Of a stretch of DNA of 64,000 nucleotides, positions 1 through 8,742 are shown piece after piece; position 1 is the first letter of the stretch, and each line of letters begins with the position of its first letter. Origin of the DNA: Terrabacter sp. Root85 (GTDB taxonomy: Bacteria > Actinomycetota > Actinomycetes > Actinomycetales > Dermatophilaceae); NCBI RefSeq assembly GCF_001429185.1, contig NZ_LMIW01000001.1:293633-357632 (forward strand), in the 5' to 3' direction. The translations under genes and the position numbers were made by a program. The notes below the pieces were generated by a model. That model searched no databases. It worked only from the letters and a program-made list of their open reading frames with translations, and was not told the DNA's origin.

Positions 1-921
1 GAGCTGCGCCTCGCCGTCGCGATGCGACCGGTCACGGTCGAGTCGGCCGGCATCATGAACCGCGAGGTGGGCGTGGCCGAGGTCGTCGTCCCTCCACGCT
101 CGCCACTCGTCGGTGAGACGTCCTTCCCCGGCCAGATGCGTGGCAGCGACCTCGTCGTGCTCGGGATCCGCCGGCTCGGGAAGGACCTGGGTGCGACGCC
201 GCACGAGCTGACGGCCGGGGACAGCCTCCTGCTGCACGGCACGTGGACGTCGATCGAGGAGCTCGTGCACGACCGTGACGTGCTCCTGGTCGACTCCCCG
301 GATCTCGTTCGGCGACAAGCAGTTCCGCTCGGTCCACGGTCGGGCCGGGCGATCGCCGTCCTCCTCGTCATGGTCGTCCTGCTCGCACTGGGACTCGTGC
401 CGCCGGCGATCGCGGGCCTCGCCGCGGCCACCGCGATGGTGCTGACGAGGGTCGTCAGCGTCAACCAGGCCTACCGCGCCGTCTCGTGGCAGACCGTCGT
501 GCTCATCGGCGGCCTCATCCCGCTGTCGACCGCGATCGAGACGAGCGGCGCGGCCGACCTCGTGGCCAGGGGGCTCATCGACGTCGTGGGCGAGGGCCGG
601 CCCTACCTCCTCCTCGTCGCGCTCTTCGGCCTCACCGCGGTCGTCGGGCAGGTCGTCAGCAACACCGCGACGGTGCTCATCGTCGTGCCGATCGCGGTCG
701 CAGCGGCCCAGGAGACCGGCGTCTCGGTGCTCCCGGTCCTCATGCTCGTCGCGGCCGCCGGGGCCGCGTCGCTGCTCACCCCGATCGCGACGCCCGCCAA
801 CATGATGATCATGGGCCCGGGCGGCTACCGCTTCGGCGACTACTGGCGCCTCGGTCTGCCGGTCCTGCTCCTGTGGCTGGTCGTGGCCGTCATCGTCATT
901 CCCCTCGTGTGGCGCTTCTGA
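1..921 (+). CDS. SLC13-type anion:sodium symporter, C-terminal part (5' end outside window)
   Basis: The frame is open to base 1, so the gene is cut by the left edge; 306 residues are visible. Roughly the first 90 form a cytoplasmic RCK_C (TrkA-C)-like domain with alternating beta and helix segments. About six hydrophobic segments follow, including the SNTATV motif typical of the C-terminal half of the SLC13/DASS (sodium:sulfate or dicarboxylate) family. That family imports divalent anions such as sulfate or C4-dicarboxylates with sodium; the substrate cannot be read from this fragment. An RCK_C insert is known in the bacterial branch (SdcS/YfbS-like). The 3' end overlaps the convergent membrane-protein gene by 26 bp. 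Confidence 0.8.
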   Translation, partial: ELRLAVAMRPVTVESAGIMNREVGVAEVVVPPRSPLVGETSFPGQMRGSDLVVLGIRRLGKDLGATPHELTAGDSLLLHGTWTSIEELVHDRDVLLVDSPDLVRRQAVPLGPRSGRAIAVLLVMVVLLALGLVPPAIAGLAAATAMVLTRVVSVNQAYRAVSWQTVVLIGGLIPLSTAIETSGAADLVARGLIDVVGEGRPYLLLVALFGLTAVVGQVVSNTATVLIVVPIAVAAAQETGVSVLPVLMLVAAAGAASLLTPIATPANMMIMGPGGYRFGDYWRLGLPVLLLWLVVAVIVIPLVWRF

Positions 922-2026
922 CGGCTGCCGCCTCGGCGACGTGGGCGCGCCGCCACCGCGTGACCGTCACGGTTCCGAGTGCGAGCGGAACGAGCATCCA
1001 GCACACGCGGAAGACGACGAGCCCGGCGACGGCCTTCGTCTCGAACGGTCCCTGCTCCAGGCCGAGGATGGCGATGACGGCGGCGTCGAGCACCCCGACG
1101 CCGCCGAAGGGCAGCGCCGTGAGGGGGTAGCTGACGAGCAGGGCCACGACGATGGTGACGGTGGGGGCCACGAGCGCCGGCACGCCCGCGAAGCGCAGCG
1201 ACAGCACGAGCAGCAGCGCCTCGCTGAGGACCAGCCCGACCTGGCAGGCCATGGCCCGGCCCCAGCCGCGGCGCAGCACGTCGCCGGCCTGCCGGACGAA
1301 CTCGGTGGCGCGGGTCGACCACGCCGCGGGATCGACCCGCGGGGTGACGCGCCGCAGCTGGTGGCCGACCCATCCAGCGGCACGCGCGGCGGGCCGCTCA
1401 CCGCGCGACGCGATGACGAGCCCCGCGACGACGACGAGGCTGACAGCGCCGCTCGAGACAGCAGTCCAGACGTATGCCGGCTCGGCCTGTCCCGCGACCG
1501 CGGCCAGTCCCAGCCCGAGGACGGGCGCGCCGAAGCGCGCGACGTAGTAGGTCAGGGTGTTGAGCGAGATGCCGGCGATGGCCTCGGCGGACGGGATCCC
1601 CCACGACCGGAGCATCGCGATGCGCAGCACGACGTCGCCCGGTGGGGGTGCGACCGTCGCGACGAGGTTGGCCGACAGGTCGTTCGACACCGCCCGGCGC
1701 AGTCCGAGGGACGGCACGAAGACCGCGAGCGGGCCGGCGTTGAGGCACTGACGCAGCGCGACGACGCACAGCAACGCCAGGACCTGGACCGGAGCCAGGC
1801 CGGTGACGGCGTCCCACACGGCCGACCAGTTGACGCGTCGCACGACGCGGGAGAACCACCACAGCGCGACGAGCGTCAGGCCGATCCGCAGGGCACCGAC
1901 GAGCAGCGCCCGCCGACGCAATGACCGCAGCGACTGCTCGGCTCGCGACGGCGGCTCCTGCGGCTGCTCGGACCGCCATGGCTCAGGGGGGCCAACCGCA
2001 GAGTCCCCCACGGGCTCCTGGGTCAC
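896..2026 (-). CDS. UPF0104/LPG-synthase-like (flippase-type) integral membrane protein
   Basis: A 376-residue protein with about eight hydrophobic segments, matching the lysylphosphatidylglycerol synthase transmembrane (AglD/MprF N-terminal-like, UPF0104) family: an Arg-rich juxtamembrane segment, a buried PPPGD motif near the middle and an FGGVGVLD segment near the end. Family members move or modify lipid-linked molecules; no soluble transferase domain is attached, so a flippase-type role is only inferred. The GTG at 2026 is chosen because longer frames run through the 68-residue gene just upstream, whose stop lies 5 bp before it. The two therefore look co-transcribed. The Shine-Dalgarno match is weak. 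Confidence 0.72.
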   Translation of the reverse strand: MTQEPVGDSAVGPPEPWRSEQPQEPPSRAEQSLRSLRRRALLVGALRIGLTLVALWWFSRVVRRVNWSAVWDAVTGLAPVQVLALLCVVALRQCLNAGPLAVFVPSLGLRRAVSNDLSANLVATVAPPPGDVVLRIAMLRSWGIPSAEAIAGISLNTLTYYVARFGAPVLGLGLAAVAGQAEPAYVWTAVSSGAVSLVVVAGLVIASRGERPAARAAGWVGHQLRRVTPRVDPAAWSTRATEFVRQAGDVLRRGWGRAMACQVGLVLSEALLLVLSLRFAGVPALVAPTVTIVVALLVSYPLTALPFGGVGVLDAAVIAILGLEQGPFETKAVAGLVVFRVCWMLVPLALGTVTVTRWRRAHVAEAAAVRSATRGE

Positions 2027-2031
2027 CGGCG

Positions 2032-2238
2032 CTAGTCCGGGAGTCGCCGCAGCTCGAGGAGCGTGAAGCCGAGGTCCTGGAAGCGGTCGAGGATGCCGTG
2101 CAGGTGCGGCGCGTCGACGACGTCGCCGTACATGACCGAGCCCAGCGCGCCGACCTGGACGGTCGACTCGTCGAGCTCCGGGAAGGCCGCGCGGGCGACC
2201 TCGGGGATCTGCTCGGCCAGGATGAACTCGTAGCGCAC
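2032..2238 (-). CDS. small conserved actinobacterial protein (68 aa), function unknown
   Basis: A short protein beginning MRYEFILAE and ending LLELRRLPD, with a predicted mixed alpha/beta fold and no membrane segment or cysteine. Small proteins of this look (MRYEF start, a central HLHGIL segment and a C-terminal strand with Leu-Arg-Arg-Leu-Pro) are familiar from actinobacterial genomes, but I know of no assigned function. It lies directly upstream of the UPF0104-like membrane gene with 5 bp between them, so the two are probably one transcript. Codon use is like that of its neighbours. Confidence 0.6.
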   Translation of the reverse strand: MRYEFILAEQIPEVARAAFPELDESTVQVGALGSVMYGDVVDAPHLHGILDRFQDLGFTLLELRRLPD

Positions 2239-2312
2239 GCCGCCCCCTTCGCGGGTCGGGCCGGATGCCGAAGGCTCTTGATCCGATCGTGCCGGTCCGG
2301 GTGCGTCGTGGC

Positions 2313-2331
2313 GTCACCCCGGGCGGGTGAC
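2313..2331 (-). terminator. possible weak terminator hairpin after the LAL regulator gene
   Basis: A 7-bp inverted repeat (GTCACCC and GGGTGAC) with a 5-nt loop lies 18 bp beyond the stop codon of the LuxR-family gene. There is no T tract, so termination is only a guess from position and stem. Confidence 0.3.
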
Positions 2332-2348
2332 CTCGACCTGCCGGCGAC

Positions 2349-5300
2349 CTAGAGGAGCCCGAGGCGGCGCGCTGCGGCCACCGCGTCGCGGCGCGACCCG
2401 ACACCGAGCTTCTGGAAGAGCGAGCGCATCTGCGTCTTGACGGTGTTGCGGCTCACGGCCCGCGCGTCGGCGATCTCGGCGACGGTGAGCAGCGATGGCA
2501 GCTCGCGCAGCAGGCTCAGCTCGCGGGCGCTGAGGGCGACGTCGAGCAGCGGCTCCGGCCGCAGGTCCGGAGCCTGACGGGAGTGCTCGCGCAGCTCGAG
2601 GGCGAACGGCTCGAGCTCGCCGAACCGTCCCGCACCGACGGCGAGGACCTCGGCGACCTCGGGCGCGACCTCGAGCACGGTCCGGAGCGCGTGCTGGGGA
2701 GCGGCTCGGGTGAGGGCGACGACGAGTCCCTCGTGCGCGACGGTGGCCTGGGCGTTGCGGTGGGCCACCACCGCCTTGACGAGGTGCGCCGTGACCGCCG
2801 CGCGCAGGGGAAGCACCGCCGGGTCGACCGCGAGCAGGGGCGCGACCGCCGATCGGGCAGCGGCGTCGTCGCCGTCCCACAGGTGACGCACCCCCGACAT
2901 GACGGCGACCTCGACCTCGCACCCGGGCAGCCCGGCGCTCAGCTGCTCGACCTCGAGGGCGAGTCGCGGGAAGCCTGCGAGCAGCACGATCCGATGCGCC
3001 CGGGACAGCTCGCCCACGGCGAGGTCCGCGGTCATCGACAGTCGCGACACGTCCCTGGCTCCGGCCATGACCCGGGTGACCACGTCCTGCCGGGCACCGG
3101 GCTCGTCCGCGGCCTCCTCGAGATCGAGGTCGGCCTCGAGCATCCGCGCGAGCCGACCCAGCTGCTCGAGGCCGCGTGCCGCGGTCGTGTAGGCGTCGTC
3201 ACCGGACTCCCCCTCCCCGGGCGCGGGCGCGGGCGCGGGCATCATCGACGAGACCTCGGCGATCAGCGCGAGGGCGGTCACGTTGCGGTCCCGCGCGGTC
3301 GCGATGTCGAGGACCTGATGGGCGCCCCACGCCGCGAAGACATGGGCGGGCAGCAGCCGGGGCGACAGGGCCCACGGCGTGCCTTGCGCCTCGGCGAGCA
3401 CGCGTTCGGACCATGCCGTCATCTCGACGAGGTCCTCCTTGCCGGCCGCGACCGACGCGAGCCCGACCATGGCCTGAAGGGCGGACAGCAGGTGCCCGGC
3501 ACGGCGGGCGGTCCCGAGGGCCGCACCGTAGGCCGTCCGGGCGTCGTCGAGACGTCCGGCGCCGAAGAGGACGCCACCGCTCGTCAGCTCGTCGAGCAGG
3601 TCGAGGTCTGCCCGCGCATGCTCATGGGGCACGCGACCCATCTGCCGACTTCGCTCCGAAAGCCTCTCTCCCACAAGAGGGCTCGCGACGGGATCGTCGA
3701 GGGGAGGCACGACGTGGCCGCGCGTGGACCGGCTGCCCGACCACGTCCGGAAGGTGGAGGACAGCTCGGCGGCCAGCCCGTCGGCGACCCTCTCGTCGCC
3801 GCTGGGCTGGGCGCCGAGTCGCGCGGCCGTGTCAGCGACCGAGCGTCGGCCCACGTCGTCACCGACGAAGGAGAGCCAGCGGAGGCCGACCGCCAGCAGA
3901 CGCTCGAGGGGCAGCGCACCGGGATCGTCGTGCCCGGTGCCGTCGGGCGCCGGCTCGACGTCGGCCTGGGCACCATCTGCCTCGCCCGCGAGCCACGTGT
4001 CGGGCTGCGTCGCGAGGGACACGAGCTGGATCCGGGCGGCCTCCGGGTCCGACAGGTCGAGGCTCGCGAGGGCTGCGACCGCGGTCATGACGGGGTCACC
4101 GATCGGGACCGTGCGCACGGCGGCATCGATGTCGGCGGCCCGGCCGTCGAGCAGCAGGTGGAGCGCGTGGTGGTGGATCACGTCGCTCATGAGGTCGAGA
4201 TCCCCCGCCGCCTCGGCGTGACGCAGCGCCCGTCCCGGGACGTCGTGGGCGGCATACCACCGCGCGGCGCGGGCGTGGACCTCCCGGGCACCTCGGAGGC
4301 TGCGGGACTCGAGCATCGCGCCGAGGTAGCTGCGCAGCAGCACGTGGTAGCGATAGGTCGGCGGCCCGACCCGGTCGGCGGTGACCATGGCGTTGTCCGA
4401 CGAGAGCGCCTCGAGCAGCGCACCCGCGTCGTCGCGCCCGGTCACGGCGGCGGCGAGATCGGGCGTGAGGTCCTCGAGGACCGAGGTCGAGACGAGGAAG
4501 TCACGCACCTCCTCGTCGAGGCTCGCCAGCACCTCCTCGACGAGGTAGCCCGACATCGCGCGGTGGCTCCGTGCGAACTCGCGGAGGAAGGCGTCGGCGT
4601 CGCGGCCGCGCGCCAGCGAGACGGCCGCCAGGGCGACTCCGGCCGCCCACCCCTCCGTGAGCTCCTGCAGGTGGCGCACCTGGCCGTCGTCGAGGGCGAC
4701 GTCGTGCCGGGACAGCAGCTCACGGGTGTCGTCGACGGAGAAGCGCAGCCGGTGCTCGCGCACTTCGAGGAGTCGCTCCTCGAGGCGCAGGCGGGCCAGG
4801 TGCAGTCCCGGGTCGGCACGCGTGCCGACGACGACGTGCAGGTGCGCCGGGGCCCAGCGGACGATCAGCTCGACGAGCTCGACGCACCGCGGGTCGCGGA
4901 CGAGGTGCAGGTCGTCGAGGACGAGCCACGTGTCCGCCGGAGCCTCACCCGCGAGCTGGACGAGACGGGCCACGAACGCCTGCCCGACCCGGCTCGGGAC
5001 CGTCTCCGCGTCGGCTGCAGGGACGTGGGCGCCGACGGCCGCCCGGAGGGCGCCGAGCAGCGTCTCGCCCATGACCTGGGGGTCGTTGTCCTCACGGTCG
5101 AGCGAGGCCCAGCCGACGAGGTCGCCGCGCTGCTCCAACGCGCCCGACCAGTCGGCGAGCAACGTCGTCTTGCCCGTGCCGACGGAGCCGGCGACGAGCA
5201 CGACCGTGCCGCTGGCACGCTCGGTCGCCGAGTCCAGCGGGAGCGGCGCCGGGATCGTGGCACGTCGCACCGTGCGAACCGTGAGGCCGGGCGGTCGGTG

Positions 5301-5378
5301 CTTGGGCGAGCGCCGGAGGGCGGCGGAGCCGCGCCCGTCGATGTGGCCGTCGGTCGTGCGCGCAGTCCCCGAGTGCAC
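2349..5378 (-). CDS. LAL-type (MalT-like) ATP-binding LuxR-family transcriptional regulator
   Basis: A 1009-residue regulator of the LAL class. A Walker A loop GSVGTGKTT sits near residues 64-72 and a Walker B segment LVLDDLHL near 150. A long helical, TPR-like middle region, rich in Ala, Leu and Glu, follows. The last 60 or so residues are a LuxR-type HTH (LSARELSLLRELPSLLTV then NTVKTQMRSLFQKLGV). Such proteins bind ATP and an inducer, oligomerise and activate transcription. The target is not obvious, since no co-directional metabolic genes are adjacent. The GTG at 5378 gives the longest frame; a GTG about 33 codons in, before the RRATIPAP segment, is a fair alternative start. Confidence 0.85.
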   Translation of the reverse strand: MHSGTARTTDGHIDGRGSAALRRSPKHRPPGLTVRTVRRATIPAPLPLDSATERASGTVVLVAGSVGTGKTTLLADWSGALEQRGDLVGWASLDREDNDPQVMGETLLGALRAAVGAHVPAADAETVPSRVGQAFVARLVQLAGEAPADTWLVLDDLHLVRDPRCVELVELIVRWAPAHLHVVVGTRADPGLHLARLRLEERLLEVREHRLRFSVDDTRELLSRHDVALDDGQVRHLQELTEGWAAGVALAAVSLARGRDADAFLREFARSHRAMSGYLVEEVLASLDEEVRDFLVSTSVLEDLTPDLAAAVTGRDDAGALLEALSSDNAMVTADRVGPPTYRYHVLLRSYLGAMLESRSLRGAREVHARAARWYAAHDVPGRALRHAEAAGDLDLMSDVIHHHALHLLLDGRAADIDAAVRTVPIGDPVMTAVAALASLDLSDPEAARIQLVSLATQPDTWLAGEADGAQADVEPAPDGTGHDDPGALPLERLLAVGLRWLSFVGDDVGRRSVADTAARLGAQPSGDERVADGLAAELSSTFRTWSGSRSTRGHVVPPLDDPVASPLVGERLSERSRQMGRVPHEHARADLDLLDELTSGGVLFGAGRLDDARTAYGAALGTARRAGHLLSALQAMVGLASVAAGKEDLVEMTAWSERVLAEAQGTPWALSPRLLPAHVFAAWGAHQVLDIATARDRNVTALALIAEVSSMMPAPAPAPGEGESGDDAYTTAARGLEQLGRLARMLEADLDLEEAADEPGARQDVVTRVMAGARDVSRLSMTADLAVGELSRAHRIVLLAGFPRLALEVEQLSAGLPGCEVEVAVMSGVRHLWDGDDAAARSAVAPLLAVDPAVLPLRAAVTAHLVKAVVAHRNAQATVAHEGLVVALTRAAPQHALRTVLEVAPEVAEVLAVGAGRFGELEPFALELREHSRQAPDLRPEPLLDVALSARELSLLRELPSLLTVAEIADARAVSRNTVKTQMRSLFQKLGVGSRRDAVAAARRLGLL

Positions 5379-5742
5379 GGCGTCAGCCCTGGCCGGAGGA
5401 CGCTGGAGGTCGCCCGGAGGTCTCCGGGGGGTCGGCGGCCTGTCGGTGGGAGGGAGGACGTGCTGGGAGGGTCATCACGGTGCACTTTCGTGAGGGGTCA
5501 CGCCTGCGACACGTTCGGGCCGACCGCTCGACCGCCGGCTACCGCGGTGACCGGCCGCTCGGCCCGGTTTCACCGTACCCCTGCCCACAGCCGTCGTTCA
5601 GGATTCAGGCGTTTGGTCGGGGGGTGCGTCCACCGGTTGACCACCGGCTGCCGGGCCGTGCGGCCGGGACGCACCCACCGGGCGTAAACTGCCCCCGGGG
5701 GCCGGCCGGTGCAGAGTGGAGACCTCGCAGAGGGGTGAGCCG
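5379..5742. other. 364-bp intergenic region between the LAL regulator and a small Cys-rich gene
   Basis: This gap separates two divergent genes and should hold both promoters. I see no convincing open frame of its own. TAAACT at 5685-5690 is a possible -10 hexamer for the rightward small gene, about 50 bp before its start codon. GAGGGGTG just upstream of the ATG at 5743 is a good ribosome-binding site. No long palindrome or repeat is apparent. Confidence 0.4.
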
Positions 5743-5862
5743 ATGTCCATGAGTGCGGAGTGCGAGAACGGCTGGCACAAGAGGTGCCCGGCGAACGGAA
5801 CGGTGGACCACACGTGCTCGTGCACGTGTCACTGGGACGACGACGACGAGCCGCGCGACTGA
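5743..5862 (+). CDS. Cys-rich 39-residue small protein, possible zinc-binding peptide
   Basis: A 39-codon frame starting MSMSAECENGWHKRC and ending DDDDEPRD. It has five cysteines and three histidines arranged as C-x7-C-x9-C-x-C-x-C-H, then a tail with four consecutive aspartates. The spacing suggests a small metal (zinc) knuckle, which is inference. Support for translation comes from a strong GAGGGGTG ribosome-binding site 5-6 nt before the ATG and from the non-random Cys/His pattern. It converges on the MFS gene, 28 bp apart. It could be a non-coding by-product, but the Cys clustering argues against that. Confidence 0.55.
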   Translation: MSMSAECENGWHKRCPANGTVDHTCSCTCHWDDDDEPRD

Positions 5863-5890
5863 CGTGCCGTCGTCACGGTCGAGGCGTCGG

Positions 5891-7186
5891 TCACGCCGTC
5901 ACGGCGACACCCGCCGCGACGGCTGAGACCGCAGCCATCAGCCAGAAGAGGGCGGCATACCCTCCGAGCGGTCCGGCGAGGGCGGCTCCGACCCACGGAG
6001 CCAGCGCCCCGGCGATGGTGACGGGGGCGGCCAGGGTCGCGGTCAGACGTCCGTAGGCGTGGGTGCCCCAGCGGTCCGTGACGGCGGTCGCCTGCAGGAG
6101 GGTGAGGTTGCCGCGGACCATTCCGGCGCCCATCGCCACGATGGTGACGAGCCAGATCGGCCCGGCGAGGGATGCGAGGAGCGCGGTCGTCACGCCCCCG
6201 GCGAGGACGAGGACTGCGGTGCGCGTCCGGGCGCTGGTCCGTGCTGCAAGAGTCGTGTAGAGCAGGCGGCCCATGGTCTGGCCGAGGCCTCCGAGACCGA
6301 GCGCCCACGCGGCCTGGGACGTGGAGGCGCCGCGTTCGGTGAGCAGCGGGATGAGCCCGAACACGACGGCATACATCGCGAAGCCGGACAGGGTCAGCGC
6401 GACGGCCAGCTGGAGGAAGCGCCTGCTCGTCGTGATGGCGCGAGCACCGGGTGCCGCGTCGGCGATCTGCTCCGACGTCTGGTCGGGAGGGTGCGGCGGC
6501 CACGGGCCCCGGAGACCCACGGCGTGCAGCGGTGCAGCGATGACCAGGACGACACCGGCAAGCACGAGGGTGGCATGGCGCCACCCGAGGTGGTCCGTGA
6601 GCGTTGCCGTGATCGGCGCGAACACGGTGCTGGCGAGGCCGCCCGCGAGGGTGAGGATGGTCAGGGCCCGGACCCGGTCACGGCCGTACCAGCGTGTGAG
6701 GGCGGCGAAGGCAGGCTGGTAGAAGGTCGCTGCCATCGCGACACCGGTCAGCATCCATCCGACCGTGAACACGAGCAGGTTCGGGGCGACGGCGATGGCG
6801 GCGAACCCGGCCGCGCCGAGCACGGAGCCTGCCGTCATGAGCCGGCGGGGTCCGGCTGCGTCGATGAGGCGTCCGACGGGGAGGCCGACGAGGGCCGAGA
6901 CCACGAGCGCGGCGGAGAAGGCTGCCGTCGTGGTCGTGGGGGGCCATCCGGTCTCGCGGGTGAGGGCGGGCAGCATGACGGGGAAGGCGTAGTAGAGCAC
7001 GCCCCAGCCGATGATCTGGGTGACGCACAGAGCCGGGAGCGCCCAGCGGGGGCGGTGCGGAAGGCCAGATGGCGTGGCGACGTGGACGGTGACGTCGGGG
7101 TGGGCCCCCAACGACACCGCGCTCACCGCGTTCACCGCGTTCACCGCGCTCACCTCGACGCCGTGGCCGGCGAGAGGCTTCAGCAT
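5891..7186 (-). CDS. MFS transporter in the arsenic-resistance island
   Basis: A 431-residue major facilitator protein with 12 hydrophobic segments and an MFS motif-A-like loop (GLPVGRLIDAAGPRRLM) after TM2. The ATG at 7186 overlaps the stop of the ArsO-like flavoprotein gene by 7 bp, so the pair is translationally linked. MFS exporters next to arsO and arsR genes are often annotated as arsenic-compound efflux pumps; the substrate here is inferred from that setting. The N-terminal 20 residues carry an Ala-Val repeat from a 9-bp tandem DNA repeat and are dispensable-looking. A later GTG before the ATPSGLPHRP segment could be the real start. Confidence 0.82.
   Translation of the reverse strand: MLKPLAGHGVEVSAVNAVNAVSAVSLGAHPDVTVHVATPSGLPHRPRWALPALCVTQIIGWGVLYYAFPVMLPALTRETGWPPTTTTAAFSAALVVSALVGLPVGRLIDAAGPRRLMTAGSVLGAAGFAAIAVAPNLLVFTVGWMLTGVAMAATFYQPAFAALTRWYGRDRVRALTILTLAGGLASTVFAPITATLTDHLGWRHATLVLAGVVLVIAAPLHAVGLRGPWPPHPPDQTSEQIADAAPGARAITTSRRFLQLAVALTLSGFAMYAVVFGLIPLLTERGASTSQAAWALGLGGLGQTMGRLLYTTLAARTSARTRTAVLVLAGGVTTALLASLAGPIWLVTIVAMGAGMVRGNLTLLQATAVTDRWGTHAYGRLTATLAAPVTIAGALAPWVGAALAGPLGGYAALFWLMAAVSAVAAGVAVTA
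7118..7153. repeat. 9-bp tandem repeat, four copies
   Basis: Four back-to-back copies of CGCGYTCAC (two with C, two with T at the fifth base) lie in the first codons of the MFS gene. They encode a short Ala-Val-Asn/Ser repeat. A 9-bp unit keeps the reading frame whatever the copy number. Confidence 0.8.
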
Positions 7187-8619
7187 CCGGTGGGTCCGCA
7201 CGCTCCCCCGCTGCCCGACGGGGCGCCGATCTGGACGAGCTGCGGTACAGCCGGGGCGCAGCAGCCGCCGACTGCTTCCTCGCCGTCGGCGCCTGCCGTG
7301 GTGGCGGCCGGCTCGTCGAACAGCCCCGCCCCGCCACACACCCCGGTCTCCGGGAGCGCCAGCTCGACCCGGGAGGCCGCCTCGTGATCACCGGCCAGCG
7401 CAGCCACCACGGATCGGACCTGCTCGTAACCGGTGAGCGCCAGGAACGTCGGCGCACGGCCGTACGCCTTCATCCCGACGACGTAGACCCCCTGCTCGTC
7501 ATGGGCCAGCTCACCGGCACCGTGCGGGTAGACGGTGCCGCACGAGTGGACGTTGGGGTCGATGAGCGGCGCGAGTCCGAGTGGCGCCTCGAGCCGGTCG
7601 TCCAGGCGCAGGCGCAGCTCGGACATGATCGAGTGGTCCGGACGGAACCCGGTGAGTCCGACGACCTCGTCGAGGCCGTCGACGCGGCGCCCGTCCTCGC
7701 TGACCAGCGCCAAGGCACCGCCGGCGCCGTGCTCGACCGCCAGCGTCCGGAAGCCGGTGACGACCTCGACGTGCCCGGCCGCGACAGCGTCGCGCGCGCG
7801 CAGGCCGAGGGCGCCTCGAGCCGGCAGCTGGTCCGCGTCCCCGCCGCCGTAGGCGCTGCCGACGGCCCCTCGGCGCAGGACCCAGACGGCCGTCGTCCCC
7901 GGCGCCTTCTCGGCGAGCGTGGCCAGGGCGACCAGCGCCGTCAGGGCGGAGTGGCCCGACCCGACGACAGCCGTGCGCCGTCCCCCGAAACGCGCCACGT
8001 CGTCTGCGGTGCTGACGTCGGGGACACGGTAGGAGACGCGAGCTGCGACGGCGGGCTCGTGCTCCCCGTCTGCCGGGTAGCCATCGCTGCCGAGCGGGTT
8101 GGGGCTCGTCCACGTACCGGAGGCATCGACGACGGCGCCGGCCGTGACCCGACCCGTGCGCCCGTCTTCGTGACGCACGTGGACCGTGAACGGCTGGTCC
8201 TCGCGACCGGAGTCGACGACCCGGTCCCGACCCTGCCGGGCGACTCCGGTCACCGTGGTCTCGTAGTGGACGCAGTCGCCGACGGCCTCGGCCAGCGGTC
8301 GGAGGTACTCCTCGGCCCACTCGGCGCCGGTCGGATAGTGGTTCGCGTCGGGCTCGGCCCAGCCCCGGCCGGACAGCAGTCGCCGGGCGGCGGGGTCGAT
8401 GAGCTCGGACCAGCGGGAGAAGAGCCGCACGTGACCCCATGACGCCACCGAGGCGCCCGCGCGGTCTCCGCGCTCGAACACGACCGGCTCGAGCGCTCGC
8501 TCGAGAAGGTGCGCCGCGGCGGCCAGACCGATCGGGCCGGCGCCGATGACGGCGACCGTCGCGCCGACCGGGGACGACGCGCCGGCGGTGTCGGTGGGTG
8601 CCTGGGGGGTGCTGGTCAC
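7180..8619 (-). CDS. arsO: ArsO-like flavin-dependent monooxygenase / NAD(P)-binding protein
   Basis: A 479-residue flavoprotein. A GAGPIG dinucleotide-binding loop lies near residues 25-30 and a second nucleotide loop (VVGSGHSAL) near the middle, as in flavin-containing monooxygenases. The C-terminal 50 residues hold a CC pair and two further cysteines, possibly a metalloid-binding tail. Position in the island fits the ArsO family found in actinobacterial ars clusters; the exact reaction on arsenicals is not settled in my knowledge. The GTG at 8619 is chosen over longer frames because GGAGG stands 7 nt upstream. The gene is divergent from arsR1 and probably repressed by it. Confidence 0.78.
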   Translation of the reverse strand: MTSTPQAPTDTAGASSPVGATVAVIGAGPIGLAAAAHLLERALEPVVFERGDRAGASVASWGHVRLFSRWSELIDPAARRLLSGRGWAEPDANHYPTGAEWAEEYLRPLAEAVGDCVHYETTVTGVARQGRDRVVDSGREDQPFTVHVRHEDGRTGRVTAGAVVDASGTWTSPNPLGSDGYPADGEHEPAVAARVSYRVPDVSTADDVARFGGRRTAVVGSGHSALTALVALATLAEKAPGTTAVWVLRRGAVGSAYGGGDADQLPARGALGLRARDAVAAGHVEVVTGFRTLAVEHGAGGALALVSEDGRRVDGLDEVVGLTGFRPDHSIMSELRLRLDDRLEAPLGLAPLIDPNVHSCGTVYPHGAGELAHDEQGVYVVGMKAYGRAPTFLALTGYEQVRSVVAALAGDHEAASRVELALPETGVCGGAGLFDEPAATTAGADGEEAVGGCCAPAVPQLVQIGAPSGSGGACGPTGC

Positions 8620-8691
8620 GGGACGGCCTCCGGTTCGGTCGGTGACGTCCCGGGCTGAGCGGGACCCCACGCTGTTTCGATGGTTGTCGAT

Positions 8692-8742
8692 GTCGACATC
8701 GCCCATCTTGCAACCGGCATAGACAGATGTCAACATAGACGC
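8692..8742. promoter_or_regulatory. ArsR1 operator region between arsO and arsR1
   Basis: Two similar units occur in tandem: ATAGAC-AG-ATGTCAA at 8719-8733 and ATAGAC-GC-ATGTCAA at 8735-8749. Each holds a GACA/TGTC-type inverted repeat. The second copy runs across the arsR1 start codon. The 13-mer TGTCAACATAGAC at 8728-8740 recurs with two changes in front of arsR2. This is what an ArsR/SmtB operator would look like; binding itself is inferred. Confidence 0.6.

Noticed and set aside
2583..5687. A 1034-codon rightward frame
   Set aside because: Antisense to the LAL regulator; composition is Arg/Gly-rich with no motif, typical of a shadow frame.
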